From: Sulfurovum sp. NBC37-1
GTDB taxonomy: Bacteria > Campylobacterota > Campylobacteria > Campylobacterales > Sulfurovaceae
Assembly (NCBI RefSeq): GCF_000010345.1
Contig: NC_009663.1
Location: 1,488,001 to 1,552,000 of the forward strand
DNA length: 64,000 bases
Reading direction: 5' to 3'
Of this stretch, positions 16,389 through 26,606 are shown one piece after another. The notes under the pieces are model-generated. The model saw only the letters and a program-made list of their open reading frames with translations, ran no database searches and was not told the DNA's origin. Both the position numbers and the translations under genes were made by a program. Numbering within the stretch: the first letter of the stretch is position 1; the number at the start of each line of letters is the position of its first letter.

Positions 16389-16997
16389 ATGCCACGATCA
16401 CATAAAATAGTCTATACCATTTATATCGTAATCTGGACAGTTTTGGCTATCAATCCCAAGTACCGTGAAGACTGGTTGCTTGAAAATGTTCTGGTATTCA
16501 TCGTTTTTCCGACAGTTATCTGGCTGGATAAAAAATATCATTTTACTTTGACAAGCATTATTTTTCTTCTTATCTTTGCCGGCCTGCATTCTCTGGGCGC
16601 ACATTTTACCTATGCAGAGATGAAATACTTCGACCTCATTACACAGTTCTTCGGATTTGAAAGAAATAATTTTGACCGGGTGGTACATTTTCTTTTCGGT
16701 CTTCTGGCTTTCAGGGCAATTTTTGAACTGGTCGCACCGGGTATCACCCATGTCAAGAAAGCACTTTTCTTTACTTTCACGGTAGTTGTAACTATCTCAG
16801 CATTCTATGAGTTACTCGAATGGCTCGCTGCGATCATCTTCCACCCCGAACTGGGTATAGCGTTTCTGGGAACCCAGGGAGATGTATGGGATTCACACAA
16901 GGATGTCACCGCTGCAATATTTGGTGCTTTGATCAACCTGGCTTTTTACAGGAGCTATGCAAAACTGTTGCTACAAAGAAATCAAGGGGACAAATAG
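16389..16997 (+). CDS. DUF2238-type membrane protein (YjdF-like)
   Basis: About 202 residues with six hydrophobic segments. Family landmarks are GLHSLGAHFTYAEM, RNNFDRVVHFLFGLL and FYELLEWLAAI followed by LGTQGDVWDSHKDV. The conserved His, Asp and Glu residues near membrane faces suggest a catalytic or metal role, but no function is established. ATG 16389 is chosen because GAGGAG stands seven bases upstream; a longer frame from 16359 lacks a ribosome site. Confidence 0.88.
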   Translation: MPRSHKIVYTIYIVIWTVLAINPKYREDWLLENVLVFIVFPTVIWLDKKYHFTLTSIIFLLIFAGLHSLGAHFTYAEMKYFDLITQFFGFERNNFDRVVHFLFGLLAFRAIFELVAPGITHVKKALFFTFTVVVTISAFYELLEWLAAIIFHPELGIAFLGTQGDVWDSHKDVTAAIFGALINLAFYRSYAKLLLQRNQGDK

Positions 16998-17003
16998 TCC
17001 CTG

Positions 17004-17321
17004 TCAGTCTTTTTTCTTCTCACTCAAGTCTTTTTCATTTACATTACACAATAAATCTTGTTCTTCTTTGACCTGAAAGGCACTCGGCCTGCTTTTATGA
17101 GAAATTTTCAGGATCATCGCTGTAAGGACTGCACCGCCCGGAACGATCCAGACAATGGTCAATCCCGTCATTTTGAAAAGATCAAGCACCTGAGCCCCGG
17201 CTTTCCGGTACTCTTTTTGTCTAATAAGCGACGGTATCTCGACGGTCTCTTTGAATTCCACATTCAGACCTTTGCCGATGTTCTTACTGAAGACAGTGAA
17301 TTTTTTAATGTGTTTTTTCAT
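17004..17321 (-). CDS. Small membrane-associated protein, LETM1-like motif
   Basis: A 105-residue protein with a basic N-terminus, one hydrophobic segment (LTIVWIVPGGAVLTAMILKI, about 54-73) and a following SHKSRPSAF. The pattern PGG...LK...PSAF recalls the core of LETM1-like proteins, but the rest is too short to assign. It is convergent with the DUF2238 gene. Function unknown. Confidence 0.65.
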   Translation of the reverse strand: MKKHIKKFTVFSKNIGKGLNVEFKETVEIPSLIRQKEYRKAGAQVLDLFKMTGLTIVWIVPGGAVLTAMILKISHKSRPSAFQVKEEQDLLCNVNEKDLSEKKKD

Positions 17322-17652
17322 TATTAATCATCTTCAATCTAATCAAATGGTTTTTAAATTTATTATCGGGATAGAACCCTCTATAAATTGTTTTGACAGA
17401 CTCCAACCGATGCAAGCATCGGGGAAATCTTTCAGATTTATACAGGATCATTGTGCCAATATATGAGTGGGATTATAACCAAAAAAAGTAAACTGTGGAT
17501 CATTCATTTATTTTGGCTCTATCTTGTATTATAGAGATTTAATCTTATTATTACTACACCATCCTCTCATGAGTGAAAAGTCATCTACCAATAAGGTCAA
17601 TACAATATTACACCACGGAAAACCGTGATGTTTGAACTGTGATGTGATATGC
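17322..17652. other. Non-coding gap upstream of the LETM1-like gene and after clpB
   Basis: AT-rich, about 330 bases. The only clear structure is CACGG-AAAA-CCGTG at 17614-17627, a 5-bp hairpin 26 bases past the clpB stop. Read on the clpB strand it is not followed by a T-run, so it is at best a weak terminator. No gene is seen. Confidence 0.5.
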
Positions 17653-20226
17653 TTAAGAAATATTAACTTTTATCTCACCATTCTGGACGTCGAATTCGAC
17701 ATTGCTGCCTTCGACGACCTTGTCTTCAAGGATGAGTTCGGCCAGTCTGTCCTCAACCACTTCGTAAAGTGCTCTCTTGAGCGGTCTCGCGCCATAGACC
17801 GGGTCGAAACCGGCTTCGGCGATATACGCTTTGGCAGCCGGTGTGAGTGTGATACTGATATCACGCTCTGCCAGCTTCGCCTGGACACTCTTGAAGAGTA
17901 TATCCACTATACTGGTGATCGCTTCAAGATCGAGCGGATTGAAGATAACGATATCATCGAGACGGTTAAGAAACTCCGGTTTGAAATTCCTTTTCAGTTC
18001 GTCATTGACCGCTTTTCTTCTGTCTTCAGGATCTCTGAACTCCATGATCTTGTCCGACGCGATGTTCGACGTCATGATGATAATGGTGTTCTTGAAGTCC
18101 ACCGTCACTCCTTTGTTGTCTGTAAGACGTCCGTCATCGAGTACCTGTAAGAGTGTGTTGAACACATCAGGGTGCGCCTTTTCGATCTCATCGAAGAGTA
18201 CGACAGAGTACGGCTTTCTTCTGACCGCTTCTGTCAGCTGTCCACCCTCTTCATACCCGACATATCCCGGAGGCGCACCGACCAGTCTGCTGGCTGCATG
18301 TTTCTCCATGTACTCACTCATATCGATACGGATGAGCGACTTCTCGGAGTCGAAGAGGAACTTTGCAAGCGTTTTAGCCACCTGTGTCTTACCGACACCG
18401 GTCGGTCCGAGAAACATGAAGCTTCCGATAGGCCTGTTCACATCGCTGAGTCCCGCTTTGTTACGCTTGATGGCACGTGCTACGGCTTTGAGCGCCTCTT
18501 CCTGCCCCACTACCTCTTCTTTGAGAATGCTTTCGATCGCAAGGATCTTCTCTTTTTCACCCTGCAGCATCTTGTTGACGGAAATACCTGTCCAGCGGCT
18601 TACGATGCTGGCGATCATTTCTTCATCCACAGAGTTCTTGAGCAGTGTGCCTTCTGCCATCATCTGGTTCCACTTGTCTTCAAGCGCCTTGAGCTCTTCC
18701 TGTTTTGCAGGGATCTGCCCATACTCGATCTCAGCGGCTTTGTTGAAGTCACCCTCACGCTTGACCTGCTCTGCCTGTACTTTGAGTGACTCGATGGCAG
18801 TTTTGACCTCTGCGATCTGGTTGAAGACCTCTTTTTCGTTCTCAAACTGGTTCTGCAGCGAAGTACGCTTCTCTTCGAGATCTGCAAGCTCTTTCTCTAT
18901 CTCTTCAAGACGTGCAGTGTTCTTTTCACTCTCTTCCATCTTGAGCGCCTCTTTCTCGACCTGAAGTGTCGAGATCTCACGCTTAGTCTTGGCTAGTTCG
19001 GTCGGTTCACTCTCGATCTGCATTTTCAGCTCTGCTGCAGCCTCATCAATCAGGTCGATCGCCTTGTCCGGCAGGAACCTGTCGGTGATGTATCTGTCCG
19101 AGAGTTTTGCCGCAGCTACCAGTGCACCATCGGTAATGATGACATTGTGGTGCGTTTCAAGTCTGTCTTTGATACCTCTGAGGATCTGTAATGCCTCGTT
19201 GATACTTGGTTCATCAACTTTGACCGGCTGAAAACGTCTCTGTAGAGCTGTGTCTTTTTCGAAATACTTTCTGTATTCTTTAAGTGTTGTTGCACCGATG
19301 GTATGCAGTTCACCTCGTGCCAGTGCCGGCTTGAGGATGTTGGCCGCATCCATACTTCCCTCACTTGCACCTGCACCGACAATGGTGTGGATCTCATCGA
19401 TGAAAAGAATGACATTCGCCGCTTCCTTGACTTCATCGACAACGGCTTTGAGTCTGTCCTCGAACTCACCTCTGTACTTCGCACCGGCGATCAAACGGCT
19501 CATGTCAAGAGAAATGACGCGCATATTCTGCAGACTTAAGGGAACCTCTTTGTTGACGATACGCTGTGCCAGACCTTCAACGATAGCTGTTTTACCGGTA
19601 CCTGGTTCACCAATGAGTATCGGGTTGTTCTTGGTCTTACGGATAAGGATCTGCATCACACGCTGAACCTCTTCGTCTCTACCGATGACCGGATCGAGCT
19701 CTCCGTCCAATGCTTTCTGGTTCAAGTCAATTCCGTACTGTCCCAGCGCTTCAAGCGTCTCGTCACCGGATTGTGACTCGATCTGCTTGCCGCCGCGGAT
19801 GGACTCCAGTGTCTTCTTGAATTCAGAGATATCGACATACTTGCCCAGTATATCTCTGATAAAACTCTCATCGGCATTGGCGAGCAGCCATGCATCGACT
19901 GCCAGGTACTGATCTCCGTTGGCCGCCATAACGCCCTCTGCGTTCTGTAGTGAACGCACGAGGTTCTGCCCCAGCTTGATGTTCTCTTTGGTCACCGTTG
20001 TGACTGTCGGCAGTTTGTTCGCCACGGATTTGGCTTCCAGCTCGACCGCTGCCTTGTCGACATTCATTTTATTGAGCGCCTGGTTCAGAATGGAATTGCT
20101 GTTGGTCAGCAATGCCCATATAAGATGAATAGGTTCTACTTCCTGGTTTTTATTATGTAGTGCGAGGGATACTCCCGATTCGATGGTACCCTGCATTTGG
20201 TTGGTTAATTTCTCTAAAATACTCAT
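17653..20226 (-). CDS. clpB: ATP-dependent disaggregase ClpB
   Basis: 857 residues, full length for the Hsp104/ClpB chaperone that pulls proteins out of aggregates with DnaK. Layout: N-terminal double repeat (1-145), first AAA+ domain with Walker [10 protein letters not shown] (about 199-207) and Walker [11 protein letters not shown], coiled-coil middle domain (about 400-530), second AAA+ domain with GPTGVGKTQ (about 604-612) and [16 protein letters not shown], and a C-terminal oligomerisation part ([16 protein letters not shown]). GGAGAG precedes ATG 20226. A consensus promoter lies just upstream. No CIRCE or HAIR heat-shock operator is seen there. Confidence 0.98.
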   Translation of the reverse strand: MSILEKLTNQMQGTIESGVSLALHNKNQEVEPIHLIWALLTNSNSILNQALNKMNVDKAAVELEAKSVANKLPTVTTVTKENIKLGQNLVRSLQNAEGVMAANGDQYLAVDAWLLANADESFIRDILGKYVDISEFKKTLESIRGGKQIESQSGDETLEALGQYGIDLNQKALDGELDPVIGRDEEVQRVMQILIRKTKNNPILIGEPGTGKTAIVEGLAQRIVNKEVPLSLQNMRVISLDMSRLIAGAKYRGEFEDRLKAVVDEVKEAANVILFIDEIHTIVGAGASEGSMDAANILKPALARGELHTIGATTLKEYRKYFEKDTALQRRFQPVKVDEPSINEALQILRGIKDRLETHHNVIITDGALVAAAKLSDRYITDRFLPDKAIDLIDEAAAELKMQIESEPTELAKTKREISTLQVEKEALKMEESEKNTARLEEIEKELADLEEKRTSLQNQFENEKEVFNQIAEVKTAIESLKVQAEQVKREGDFNKAAEIEYGQIPAKQEELKALEDKWNQMMAEGTLLKNSVDEEMIASIVSRWTGISVNKMLQGEKEKILAIESILKEEVVGQEEALKAVARAIKRNKAGLSDVNRPIGSFMFLGPTGVGKTQVAKTLAKFLFDSEKSLIRIDMSEYMEKHAASRLVGAPPGYVGYEEGGQLTEAVRRKPYSVVLFDEIEKAHPDVFNTLLQVLDDGRLTDNKGVTVDFKNTIIIMTSNIASDKIMEFRDPEDRRKAVNDELKRNFKPEFLNRLDDIVIFNPLDLEAITSIVDILFKSVQAKLAERDISITLTPAAKAYIAEAGFDPVYGARPLKRALYEVVEDRLAELILEDKVVEGSNVEFDVQNGEIKVNIS

Positions 20227-20258
20227 AACACTCTCCTGATAATTGATTAATTTGACAT

Positions 20259-20287
20259 ATTATACAACTTTAGTCACTTCTTGTCAA
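20259..20287 (-). promoter_or_regulatory. Consensus sigma-70 promoter of clpB
   Basis: Read on the minus strand, TTGACA (20287-20282), a 17-base spacer, then TATAAT (20264-20259). Both hexamers and the spacing are textbook. Transcription would start near 20252, leaving a 25-base leader to the clpB ATG. This is unusually perfect for this genome, where -35 boxes are mostly weak. Confidence 0.75.
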
Positions 20288-20462
20288 GTTTATTTAATGA
20301 TTTTATGCAATTTCAGACAAAATAGATCCTATTCCATAAAAAAGGTATTTAACTTCAATTTACCCTCACTTATTATGATACTTCATGGAACCTTTTGGAA
20401 ACAGCAACCTCTTAGAGAGATTTCTATAAAATAATAACTCAATTAATGGAGACAACTCACCC

Positions 20463-21830
20463 ATGATCAAAAAAAGTAAAAAAATCATTGCTACCGGCTT
20501 GATTTCTACCCTGACAGCGGCTTACCTTTTCGGCGGCCTTGCGCAGGCAAAGAACACAACAACAGAATCTACGGCTAAAGACAAACTCGAAGCGTATATC
20601 AAATTTACGCAGATCCTCAATGTAATAGAGAAAGAGTACGTCGATGAAACAAACACGACCGATCTTATAGACAAAGCACTTAAAGGCCTGATGGCCAACC
20701 TGGACTCCCACTCTGCGTTTATGGATACCAAAGCATACAAAGACCTTACCGTACAGACCAAAGGTGAATTCGGAGGTCTTGGCATCTCTGTGGGAATGAA
20801 GGATGGTGCACTCACGGTCATCGCCCCGCTTGAAGGTACACCGGCTATGAAAGCCGGTATCAAAGCAGGAGATATCATCCTCAAGATCGACAACAAAGCA
20901 ACGATCGGTATGACCATAGATGAAGCGGTCAAGCTGATGAGAGGAAAACCAAAAACGGATATTGAACTGACAGTGGTCAGGAAGAATACTCCCAAACCGC
21001 TTGTCATCAAGATCACAAGGGATATCATCAAGATACAGTCCGTTTATGCAAAGAAATTTGAAAAAGAGAAAGGACTGCTCTATCTCTATGTCACCTCATT
21101 TGACCAGAAGGTCGTAGAAAGTGCGCAAAAGGCCATAAAGGAACACAACAATACCAAAGGGATCGTACTGGATCTCAGGAACAACCCGGGTGGACTGCTG
21201 GACCAGGCGGTTGGACTTGTAGATATGTTCGTTGACCATGGCGTTATTGTCAGCCAGAGGGGCCGTGTTAAATCAGAAAATATTGAATACAGGGCGACCA
21301 AACCAAATACCGATACCACTACACCGATGGTCGTTCTTGTCAACGGCGGTTCGGCAAGTGCCAGTGAGATCGTCTCGGGTGCACTGCAGGATTTCAACCG
21401 TTCTATCGTAGTGGGAGAGAAGACCTTTGGTAAAGGTTCTGTGCAGGTGGTTATGCCCGTGGGAGATAATGAAGCTCTCAAACTGACTGTGGCCCGTTAC
21501 TACCTTCCAAGCGGACGTACCATTCAGGCAAAAGGTGTTACGCCGGACATCATTGTACATTCTGGCGAGATCCCCAGAAAGAAGGATTCACTCTTTCTCA
21601 AAGAGGCGGACCTCAAAAAACATCTTGAAGAGGAACTTGCAAAGGCCGATGCCAATGCAACGAAGAAATCGATCAGAGTGGACATCAATGCGTCGGACGC
21701 CAATACGACCGTATCGCTGGAAGATAACAAAACGATCATCTCAGAAGATATGCTCTACAAAGATGCACAACTCAAGATCGGAGTGGATATTCTCAAAGCG
21801 TTGGTAATTACAAATAAAGGAAAGAAATAA
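20463..21830 (+). CDS. ctpA: Carboxy-terminal processing protease (S41)
   Basis: 455 residues, exported by an N-terminal signal ([24 protein letters not shown]). A PDZ domain spans about 100-180 ([43 protein letters not shown]). The S41 protease core has the Ser in [10 protein letters not shown] (about 301) and the Lys in [11 protein letters not shown] (about 326), the Ser-Lys dyad. It trims periplasmic or envelope proteins at their C-terminus. It leads the rightward operon; its stop codon overlaps the purC start by one base, an odd but common pairing in this group. Confidence 0.95.
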   Translation: MIKKSKKIIATGLISTLTAAYLFGGLAQAKNTTTESTAKDKLEAYIKFTQILNVIEKEYVDETNTTDLIDKALKGLMANLDSHSAFMDTKAYKDLTVQTKGEFGGLGISVGMKDGALTVIAPLEGTPAMKAGIKAGDIILKIDNKATIGMTIDEAVKLMRGKPKTDIELTVVRKNTPKPLVIKITRDIIKIQSVYAKKFEKEKGLLYLYVTSFDQKVVESAQKAIKEHNNTKGIVLDLRNNPGGLLDQAVGLVDMFVDHGVIVSQRGRVKSENIEYRATKPNTDTTTPMVVLVNGGSASASEIVSGALQDFNRSIVVGEKTFGKGSVQVVMPVGDNEALKLTVARYYLPSGRTIQAKGVTPDIIVHSGEIPRKKDSLFLKEADLKKHLEEELAKADANATKKSIRVDINASDANTTVSLEDNKTIISEDMLYKDAQLKIGVDILKALVITNKGKK

Positions 21831-22564
21831 TGGTAACTGATCCAGTGGTCAAAGAAACCCTTGTCTACGAAGGAAAAGCAAAGAAGATCTGGTCAACAGA
21901 GTATGAAGACCTTTATATTTCCGAGTTCAAGGACGATCTTACAGCTTTCAACGGTGAAAAGAAGTCAAGCGAGGAAGGCAAAGGGGCTCTGAACAACAAG
22001 ATCTCCACTGAACTGTTCAAATACCTCAATAAAAAAGGTATTCCAACTCATTTCGTAGAGATGCTCGATGACAACCACATGCTTCATAAGAAAGCGGACG
22101 TCATCCTTATCGAAGTGATCGTAAGGAACATCGCTACGGGAAGCCTCAGTCGGAACCTGGGTATCGAAGACGGCAAAGTACTTCCGTTCACACTGGTCGA
22201 ATTCGACTACAAGAACGATGAACTCGGCGACCCGAAGCTCAACGACCAGCACTGTCTCATTCTTAACCTGGTCCATGACACTTCCGAGTTGGACTATATC
22301 CGCTATATGGCAAGACGCATCAATGATCTTCTCAAAGCATTTTATGCACAGCGTAATCTGACCCTGGTCGATTTCAAACTTGAGTTCGGACGCGATATGG
22401 ACGGTAACATCATCCTCATCGACGAACTCAGTCCGGACAACTTCAGACTCTGGGACTCCGTGAGCGGAGAGAGTATGGACAAAGACCGTTTCAGACAGGG
22501 TCTCGGTGGACTCAAGGTGGCGTACGAAGAGGTACTTAACAGAATATTAGGGGAGATAGAATAA
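21830..22564 (+). CDS. purC: SAICAR synthase
   Basis: 244 residues making phosphoribosylaminoimidazole-succinocarboxamide from CAIR, aspartate and ATP in purine synthesis. Signatures are [11 protein letters not shown] at the N-terminus, [13 protein letters not shown], the [16 protein letters not shown] block and [14 protein letters not shown] (about 200-213). It overlaps ctpA and purS by one base on each side, so translation is probably coupled. Confidence 0.97.
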   Translation: MVTDPVVKETLVYEGKAKKIWSTEYEDLYISEFKDDLTAFNGEKKSSEEGKGALNNKISTELFKYLNKKGIPTHFVEMLDDNHMLHKKADVILIEVIVRNIATGSLSRNLGIEDGKVLPFTLVEFDYKNDELGDPKLNDQHCLILNLVHDTSELDYIRYMARRINDLLKAFYAQRNLTLVDFKLEFGRDMDGNIILIDELSPDNFRLWDSVSGESMDKDRFRQGLGGLKVAYEEVLNRILGEIE

Positions 22565-22803
22565 TGACAACAGCAATCGTAAATGTATTTTTGAAAGAGG
22601 GTGTACTCGACCCGCAGGGAAAAGCGGCACACCATGCATTGGATTCACTCGGATTCAAAGGCGTTAAGGATGTACGGATCGGCAAGCAGATCGTACTGCA
22701 GCTCGATGTAGACAAGGAAAAAGCGGAAGCGGAAGTAAAAGAGATGTGCGAAACCCTGCTGGCCAACACGGTCATCGAAGATTATACGATAGAGATCAAG
22801 TAA
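22564..22803 (+). CDS. purS: Phosphoribosylformylglycinamidine synthase subunit PurS
   Basis: A 79-residue small subunit of the three-part FGAM synthase (PurSQL). The family pattern is visible: VNVFLKEGVLDPQGKAAHHALDSLGFKGVKDVRIGKQ, then the C-terminal LANTVIEDYTIEI. It bridges PurQ and PurL in the complex. purL is not in this window. It sits directly between purC and purQ. Confidence 0.96.
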   Translation: MTTAIVNVFLKEGVLDPQGKAAHHALDSLGFKGVKDVRIGKQIVLQLDVDKEKAEAEVKEMCETLLANTVIEDYTIEIK

Positions 22804-22804
22804 G

Positions 22805-23476
22805 ATGAAAGTAGCAGTATTACGATTTCCGGGAACGAACTGCGAGTTCGATACCCAGTATGCATTCGAAAAACTGGGACACAACACTGAACTGGTATGG
22901 CATGAAGATGAAACCCTGCCCGAAGCGGTAGACCTTGTCGTCGTACCCGGAGGGTTCTCGTACGGGGATTACCTCCGTTCCGGTTCCATTGCAAGATTTT
23001 CTCCTGTCATGAAAGCGGTGAAAGCCTATGCGAACAATGGCGGAAAAGTGCTCGGCATCTGTAACGGTTTTCAGATATTGACCGAAGCGGGTATGCTGCC
23101 CGGAGCACTGAAGCGCAATAATAATCTTCACTTCATTTCCAAATATCAGAACCTCTGTGTGGTCAACAATGACAATGCCTTTTTGAACCAGTGTGAAAAA
23201 GACGAAGTGCTCAATATACCTATCGCCCATGCAGACGGAAACTACTATATCGATGATGAAAGTCTGGAAAAACTTGAAGCCAACGGACAGGTCCTGCTAA
23301 GATATTCCGATGCAGAAGGCAACAGAGTGGTCGTGAACGGTTCAGTGACCTCCATTGCAGGTGTCTGCAACGCATCCAAGAATGTCTTTGGACTTATGCC
23401 CCATCCGGAACGTGCCCTCGAAGCGATCCTTGGAAGCGAGGATGGTATTCGTATGCTTAAAGGTTTTGAAGCCTGA
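22805..23476 (+). CDS. purQ: Phosphoribosylformylglycinamidine synthase, glutaminase subunit PurQ
   Basis: 223 residues, supplying ammonia from glutamine to PurL. A class I glutamine amidotransferase: nucleophile Cys in VLGICNGFQIL (about 85), and the His/Glu pair in LMPHPERALE near 200. VVPGGFSYGDYLRSG is the oxyanion region. ATG 22805 lies one base after the purS stop. The stop overlaps the next gene's first base. Confidence 0.97.
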   Translation: MKVAVLRFPGTNCEFDTQYAFEKLGHNTELVWHEDETLPEAVDLVVVPGGFSYGDYLRSGSIARFSPVMKAVKAYANNGGKVLGICNGFQILTEAGMLPGALKRNNNLHFISKYQNLCVVNNDNAFLNQCEKDEVLNIPIAHADGNYYIDDESLEKLEANGQVLLRYSDAEGNRVVVNGSVTSIAGVCNASKNVFGLMPHPERALEAILGSEDGIRMLKGFEA

Positions 23477-24519
23477 TGCCATTTCTGCGTTCATTCGGCG
23501 TTATGCTCATAGTAGTGTTCTCATTCACTACCCTCTTGAACGCGCAGGCTGAATACAAATACAGTTATGTTCCAAAAAAGGTGTATGAACACCAACTCTT
23601 CCCCGTTACGGTGATCGATATCACCAGTGAAAAAGACGACAACCCACAGTTCCAGTTTGACACGATGAGCCCCATTCAGCCTATTTTCAAGGTTCCCCTG
23701 GTGGTCCATAACGGAAACGACAGTTTCTATACCTTTTACTTCAAGGCCGACAAGGTCGATATCAAGATACCAAGACTTTTTATCGTCTCACCCAGTGTTG
23801 ACACCTCTCTGGAGCCGCAACTCATTCCTATGGCGCACCTCAAGCCAAGAGAGGACTTTTGCGGGGTGCTTGCTGCCGACATGAAGATCAAGGGTTCACA
23901 AGTCTCCAACTATGATGAGAAGAATCACCTCGTCACCCTTTCCATAGAAGCCTTTGAAGCCAACCTCGAAGATATGCATCTCAAAAGTGCGGAAGAATCA
24001 GGCCTTGAGGAGCTCAAAAGAAAATTTGCCAAAGTGGAAGCGGAGTTTTACATTGTCGTGCCCGTGGAACAGAAAAATATCAAGTTCACCTACTTCAATA
24101 CCATCAAGAACCAGTATGTTTTTCTTGAAGCTTCTGCGGAACTTGCCGATGATACTGTAGTGACACAGTCTGACCTTAACCCCAAAGAGGACAGTTATGA
24201 AAAGCTGAAGAAATACACGTTCATGTTCCTCGTAGGCTTTTTCTTTTTCTTCTTCCTCATTAAAAGAGATTTCTTCTTTCTCGTGTTAGGGGTCATCTCA
24301 CTCATTACCCTTTTGACCTTCTACATCCCACACAAGAAGATCTGTATCAAACAGGGGGCTCCGCTCTATCTTCTGCCGACACAAAACAGCTCCATAGGTA
24401 CGAAGATAGACGAGGACCTGGAAACACCTCTGCTGGGGGAACGAGACGAGTTCCTAAAAATAGAATACAAAAACGGAATTATAGGATGGGTGAAACATGA
24501 AGATCTTTGCGAAAATTAG
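23476..24519 (+). CDS. Exported membrane protein with C-terminal SH3-like domain
   Basis: 347 residues with a signal peptide (LIVVFSFTTLLNAQA), a large periplasmic beta-rich part (about 25-235), two adjacent hydrophobic helices (FMFLVGFFFFFFLI and FFFLVLGVISLITLLTFYI, about 247-283) and a final stretch ICIKQGAPLYLLPTQNSS...WVKHEDL that reads like an SH3-type domain. It resembles BatD-like or tetratricopeptide-linked envelope proteins in layout, but no family is certain. It is embedded in the purine/plsC operon: its start overlaps purQ by one base and its end overlaps plsC by 23 bases. Confidence 0.8.
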   Translation: MPFLRSFGVMLIVVFSFTTLLNAQAEYKYSYVPKKVYEHQLFPVTVIDITSEKDDNPQFQFDTMSPIQPIFKVPLVVHNGNDSFYTFYFKADKVDIKIPRLFIVSPSVDTSLEPQLIPMAHLKPREDFCGVLAADMKIKGSQVSNYDEKNHLVTLSIEAFEANLEDMHLKSAEESGLEELKRKFAKVEAEFYIVVPVEQKNIKFTYFNTIKNQYVFLEASAELADDTVVTQSDLNPKEDSYEKLKKYTFMFLVGFFFFFFLIKRDFFFLVLGVISLITLLTFYIPHKKICIKQGAPLYLLPTQNSSIGTKIDEDLETPLLGERDEFLKIEYKNGIIGWVKHEDLCEN

Positions 24520-25207
24520 ATTTGGCTGGAATGCCTTTGTCATCGCCGTAAATACCGGCCTGATCATGATACCTGCGATCATACTCTTCCCAAAATATAA
24601 GGGTCCGATCATGCATCATCTGAACCGTCTTACACTCTTTCTAATGGGTGCGAAAGCTGCACAGGAAGGCGAAATGGACCCTGAAGCCGATATGATAGTC
24701 ATGAACCATCAGGGCATCGTCGATATTATCGGTATGGAAGCACTGCAGAACAACCACCTCAGATGGGTGGCGAAAAAAGAACTTTTTTCCATGCCGCTCT
24801 ACGGATACCTGCTGCGCTTCGGAGACATGATCTCTCTTGACCGAAGCAGCAAGGCTGGCCTGATCAAACTGATGAAGGATGTCAAAGAGTCCATTGAAGA
24901 GAAACACCGTGCCGTTGCCATCTTCCCGGAAGGGACCAGAGCCAAAGACCAGAAGGTCCTTCCCTTCAAGCAGGGAACCAAAATGATCGCTGAAAAACTA
25001 AAGCTTAAAGTACAGCCGGTCGTGATCACCGGAAGTAAGCGGGTAGTGAACGAGCATGAAAAAACCGGCCATGGCGGTACGATACACTACAAGTTCCTGC
25101 CAACCATTGATGTAGGCAAAGAGGACAAAGAGTGGTTCGATAGAATTCACGATCAAATGCAGAAAGAGATAGACAATGAATTTACAAACCATCATCGCAG
25201 TCGCTGA
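24497..25207 (+). CDS. plsC: 1-acyl-sn-glycerol-3-phosphate acyltransferase
   Basis: 236 residues, making phosphatidic acid from lysophosphatidic acid at the inner membrane. Acyltransferase motifs are NHQGIVDIIG (H-x4-D, near 74), SLDRSSKAGLIKLM, FPEGTRAKDQ (about 141-150) and VQPVVITGSKRV. An N-terminal hydrophobic stretch (AFVIAVNTGLIMIPAIILFP) anchors it. The start overlaps the preceding gene by 23 bases. Confidence 0.93.
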   Translation: MKIFAKIRFGWNAFVIAVNTGLIMIPAIILFPKYKGPIMHHLNRLTLFLMGAKAAQEGEMDPEADMIVMNHQGIVDIIGMEALQNNHLRWVAKKELFSMPLYGYLLRFGDMISLDRSSKAGLIKLMKDVKESIEEKHRAVAIFPEGTRAKDQKVLPFKQGTKMIAEKLKLKVQPVVITGSKRVVNEHEKTGHGGTIHYKFLPTIDVGKEDKEWFDRIHDQMQKEIDNEFTNHHRSR

Positions 25208-25255
25208 TATTACCGCTATAGAGTACGGCCAATTTATAAAATATTAGGAGCAACA

Positions 25256-25516
25256 GTGTCATCATTACAACAAGAGATCGAAAAACACATCAAAAAACTG
25301 GTACATCCGCTTAAGGATGAAGAGGAACTTCTGGCTGCACTCAAGCTCAAACTGACTAAAAAGGAACTCAAACTGCTCAAATCCTGGGCAGAAGAGACCT
25401 CGCTTGACGAAATCAAAACCAAGCTAAACCTCGACGAACAGCACTATGCAGACCTCTCCTCAAAGCTCATCAAAAAGCTCAACCAGGAGAAGATCAAGCA
25501 GGCGATCTGTCTTTAG
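25256..25516 (+). CDS. Small charged helical protein (86 aa)
   Basis: A lysine- and glutamate-rich protein starting at GTG 25256, with TAGGAG six bases before. The region ELKLLKSWAEETSLDEIKTKLNLDEQHYADLSSKLIKKL reads like a sigma-70 region 4-type helix-turn-helix, so DNA binding is possible. No family is recognised. It follows plsC by 48 bases and may be the last gene of the operon. Confidence 0.7.
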   Translation: MSSLQQEIEKHIKKLVHPLKDEEELLAALKLKLTKKELKLLKSWAEETSLDEIKTKLNLDEQHYADLSSKLIKKLNQEKIKQAICL

Positions 25517-25618
25517 TGTACCTCTACTAATACATGGGCACTTCTAAGTCTTTTTGCTCTATCATATGGATAAGGCTATCAACAGATAGTCAATTAAAAC
25601 AATTTCAAAGGATCAAAA

Positions 25619-25759
25619 ATGTTAAAAAAGAAAAAGATCAAAAAGATCATCAAAAAAGAATTCGAAAACAGATATAGAAAAGAGTTGAAGCAGGAGATAA
25701 AAAAACACATCAAAGACTACAAGAAAAAAGAGAGAGCCGAAAAAAAGAAAAAGAAATAA
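25619..25759 (+). CDS. Lysine-rich small protein (46 aa)
   Basis: A short frame of 46 residues, about half Lys or Arg, with no hydrophobic core. It has a clean AAAGGA five bases before the ATG and ends with EKKKKKK-type repeats. Coding status rests on the ribosome site and the uninterrupted basic helix-like pattern. It could be a nucleic-acid- or ribosome-associated small protein. Low-complexity A-rich sequence could also give such a frame by chance. Confidence 0.45.
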   Translation: MLKKKKIKKIIKKEFENRYRKELKQEIKKHIKDYKKKERAEKKKKK

Positions 25760-25807
25760 TTCTAACGCTATTTCAACTGTGGAGCAAGCCGAATAGCCTG
25801 CTTCACT

Positions 25808-26551
25808 TTAACTCATTGTAGGGATGTCACTTTTTATTTTCATAGGTTTGATTGTAACATTACCTTCTTTCTGAGGTGTATTTTTCTGCTCTTTTTTCTC
25901 TTCCGTACTCTTTGGATTTTCCTCCTTTTTCATCTCTTTCTTTTCATAGTTTGGTTTAGGCACAACCACCTTATCCTCTTTTTTCTTCGGTTTCATCAAA
26001 GTCGGTACCGTACCTACTTTAGCAGGTTTCACAGCTGATTTTTTCTTGCCGATCGTCACGATCAGTTTTCCATCCTTATAGGCTGTTTTGATAGTAGACT
26101 CATCGGCATCGATAGGAAGGGAAGTACTCTGCTGGTACATTCTGACCGAGCGAGACTGGCTCACACCGTACTGGCTCTTTTGCTCTTTCTCCTGCACGAC
26201 CTTTGCAGTGATGTTCATCATACCATTAGCAGTATTGATATCGATATGGTTTTCTTTGCTTTCAGGGATATTGGTCACAAGTTCATAATGATCACCTTTA
26301 TCCAGAAGCTGGTTCTGTACGGCCATTTTATAGGTTCCTATCGGGCTTACAAGGCCTGATGAACGTTGATTCATGCGATGCTGCATTCTCTCGAACATTT
26401 TGTCCATATTTTTTTGCATCTGCATCATCTCTTTGAATATATCATCTCCGAACGGATCATTGAAGAATGGATCATTGAACGGATCGCTTGCATGAAGGGA
26501 GAGTGCAGTTACGACCGGTAAGGTCAAAAGTAATAATTTTTTCTTTAACAT
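25808..26551 (-). CDS. Exported Hsp20/alpha-crystallin-like protein
   Basis: About 247 residues from ATG 26551, where AAGGAG stands seven bases upstream. A signal peptide (KKKLLLLTLPVVTALSLHA) is followed by an acidic DPFNDPFFNDPFGDDIF repeat and a Met-rich helix. The middle (about 85-175) has the small heat-shock pattern: YELVTNIPESKENHIDINTANGMMNITAKV and YKDGKLIVTI in place of the GVL-type motif. The C-terminal third is a Lys/Glu/Pro-rich low-complexity tail. It may be a periplasmic chaperone. Hsp20 proteins are normally cytoplasmic, which makes export unusual. Confidence 0.8.
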   Translation of the reverse strand: MLKKKLLLLTLPVVTALSLHASDPFNDPFFNDPFGDDIFKEMMQMQKNMDKMFERMQHRMNQRSSGLVSPIGTYKMAVQNQLLDKGDHYELVTNIPESKENHIDINTANGMMNITAKVVQEKEQKSQYGVSQSRSVRMYQQSTSLPIDADESTIKTAYKDGKLIVTIGKKKSAVKPAKVGTVPTLMKPKKKEDKVVVPKPNYEKKEMKKEENPKSTEEKKEQKNTPQKEGNVTIKPMKIKSDIPTMS

Positions 26552-26606
26552 GAATTGCTCCTTATAACTGTTTTTCACATTATAGAAAGTAAAGTTTAAC
26601 GGTTTT

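Noticed and set aside
17831-18964. Long Ser-rich frame antisense to clpB
   Set aside because: It is a mirror frame of a certain gene and has the Ser/Ser-Ser composition typical of antisense shadows.
20227-20300. Heat-shock operator (CIRCE or HAIR) before clpB
   Set aside because: Neither TTAGCACTC-n9-GAGTGCTAA nor CTTGAGT-n7-ACTCAAG is present; the region is a plain consensus promoter.
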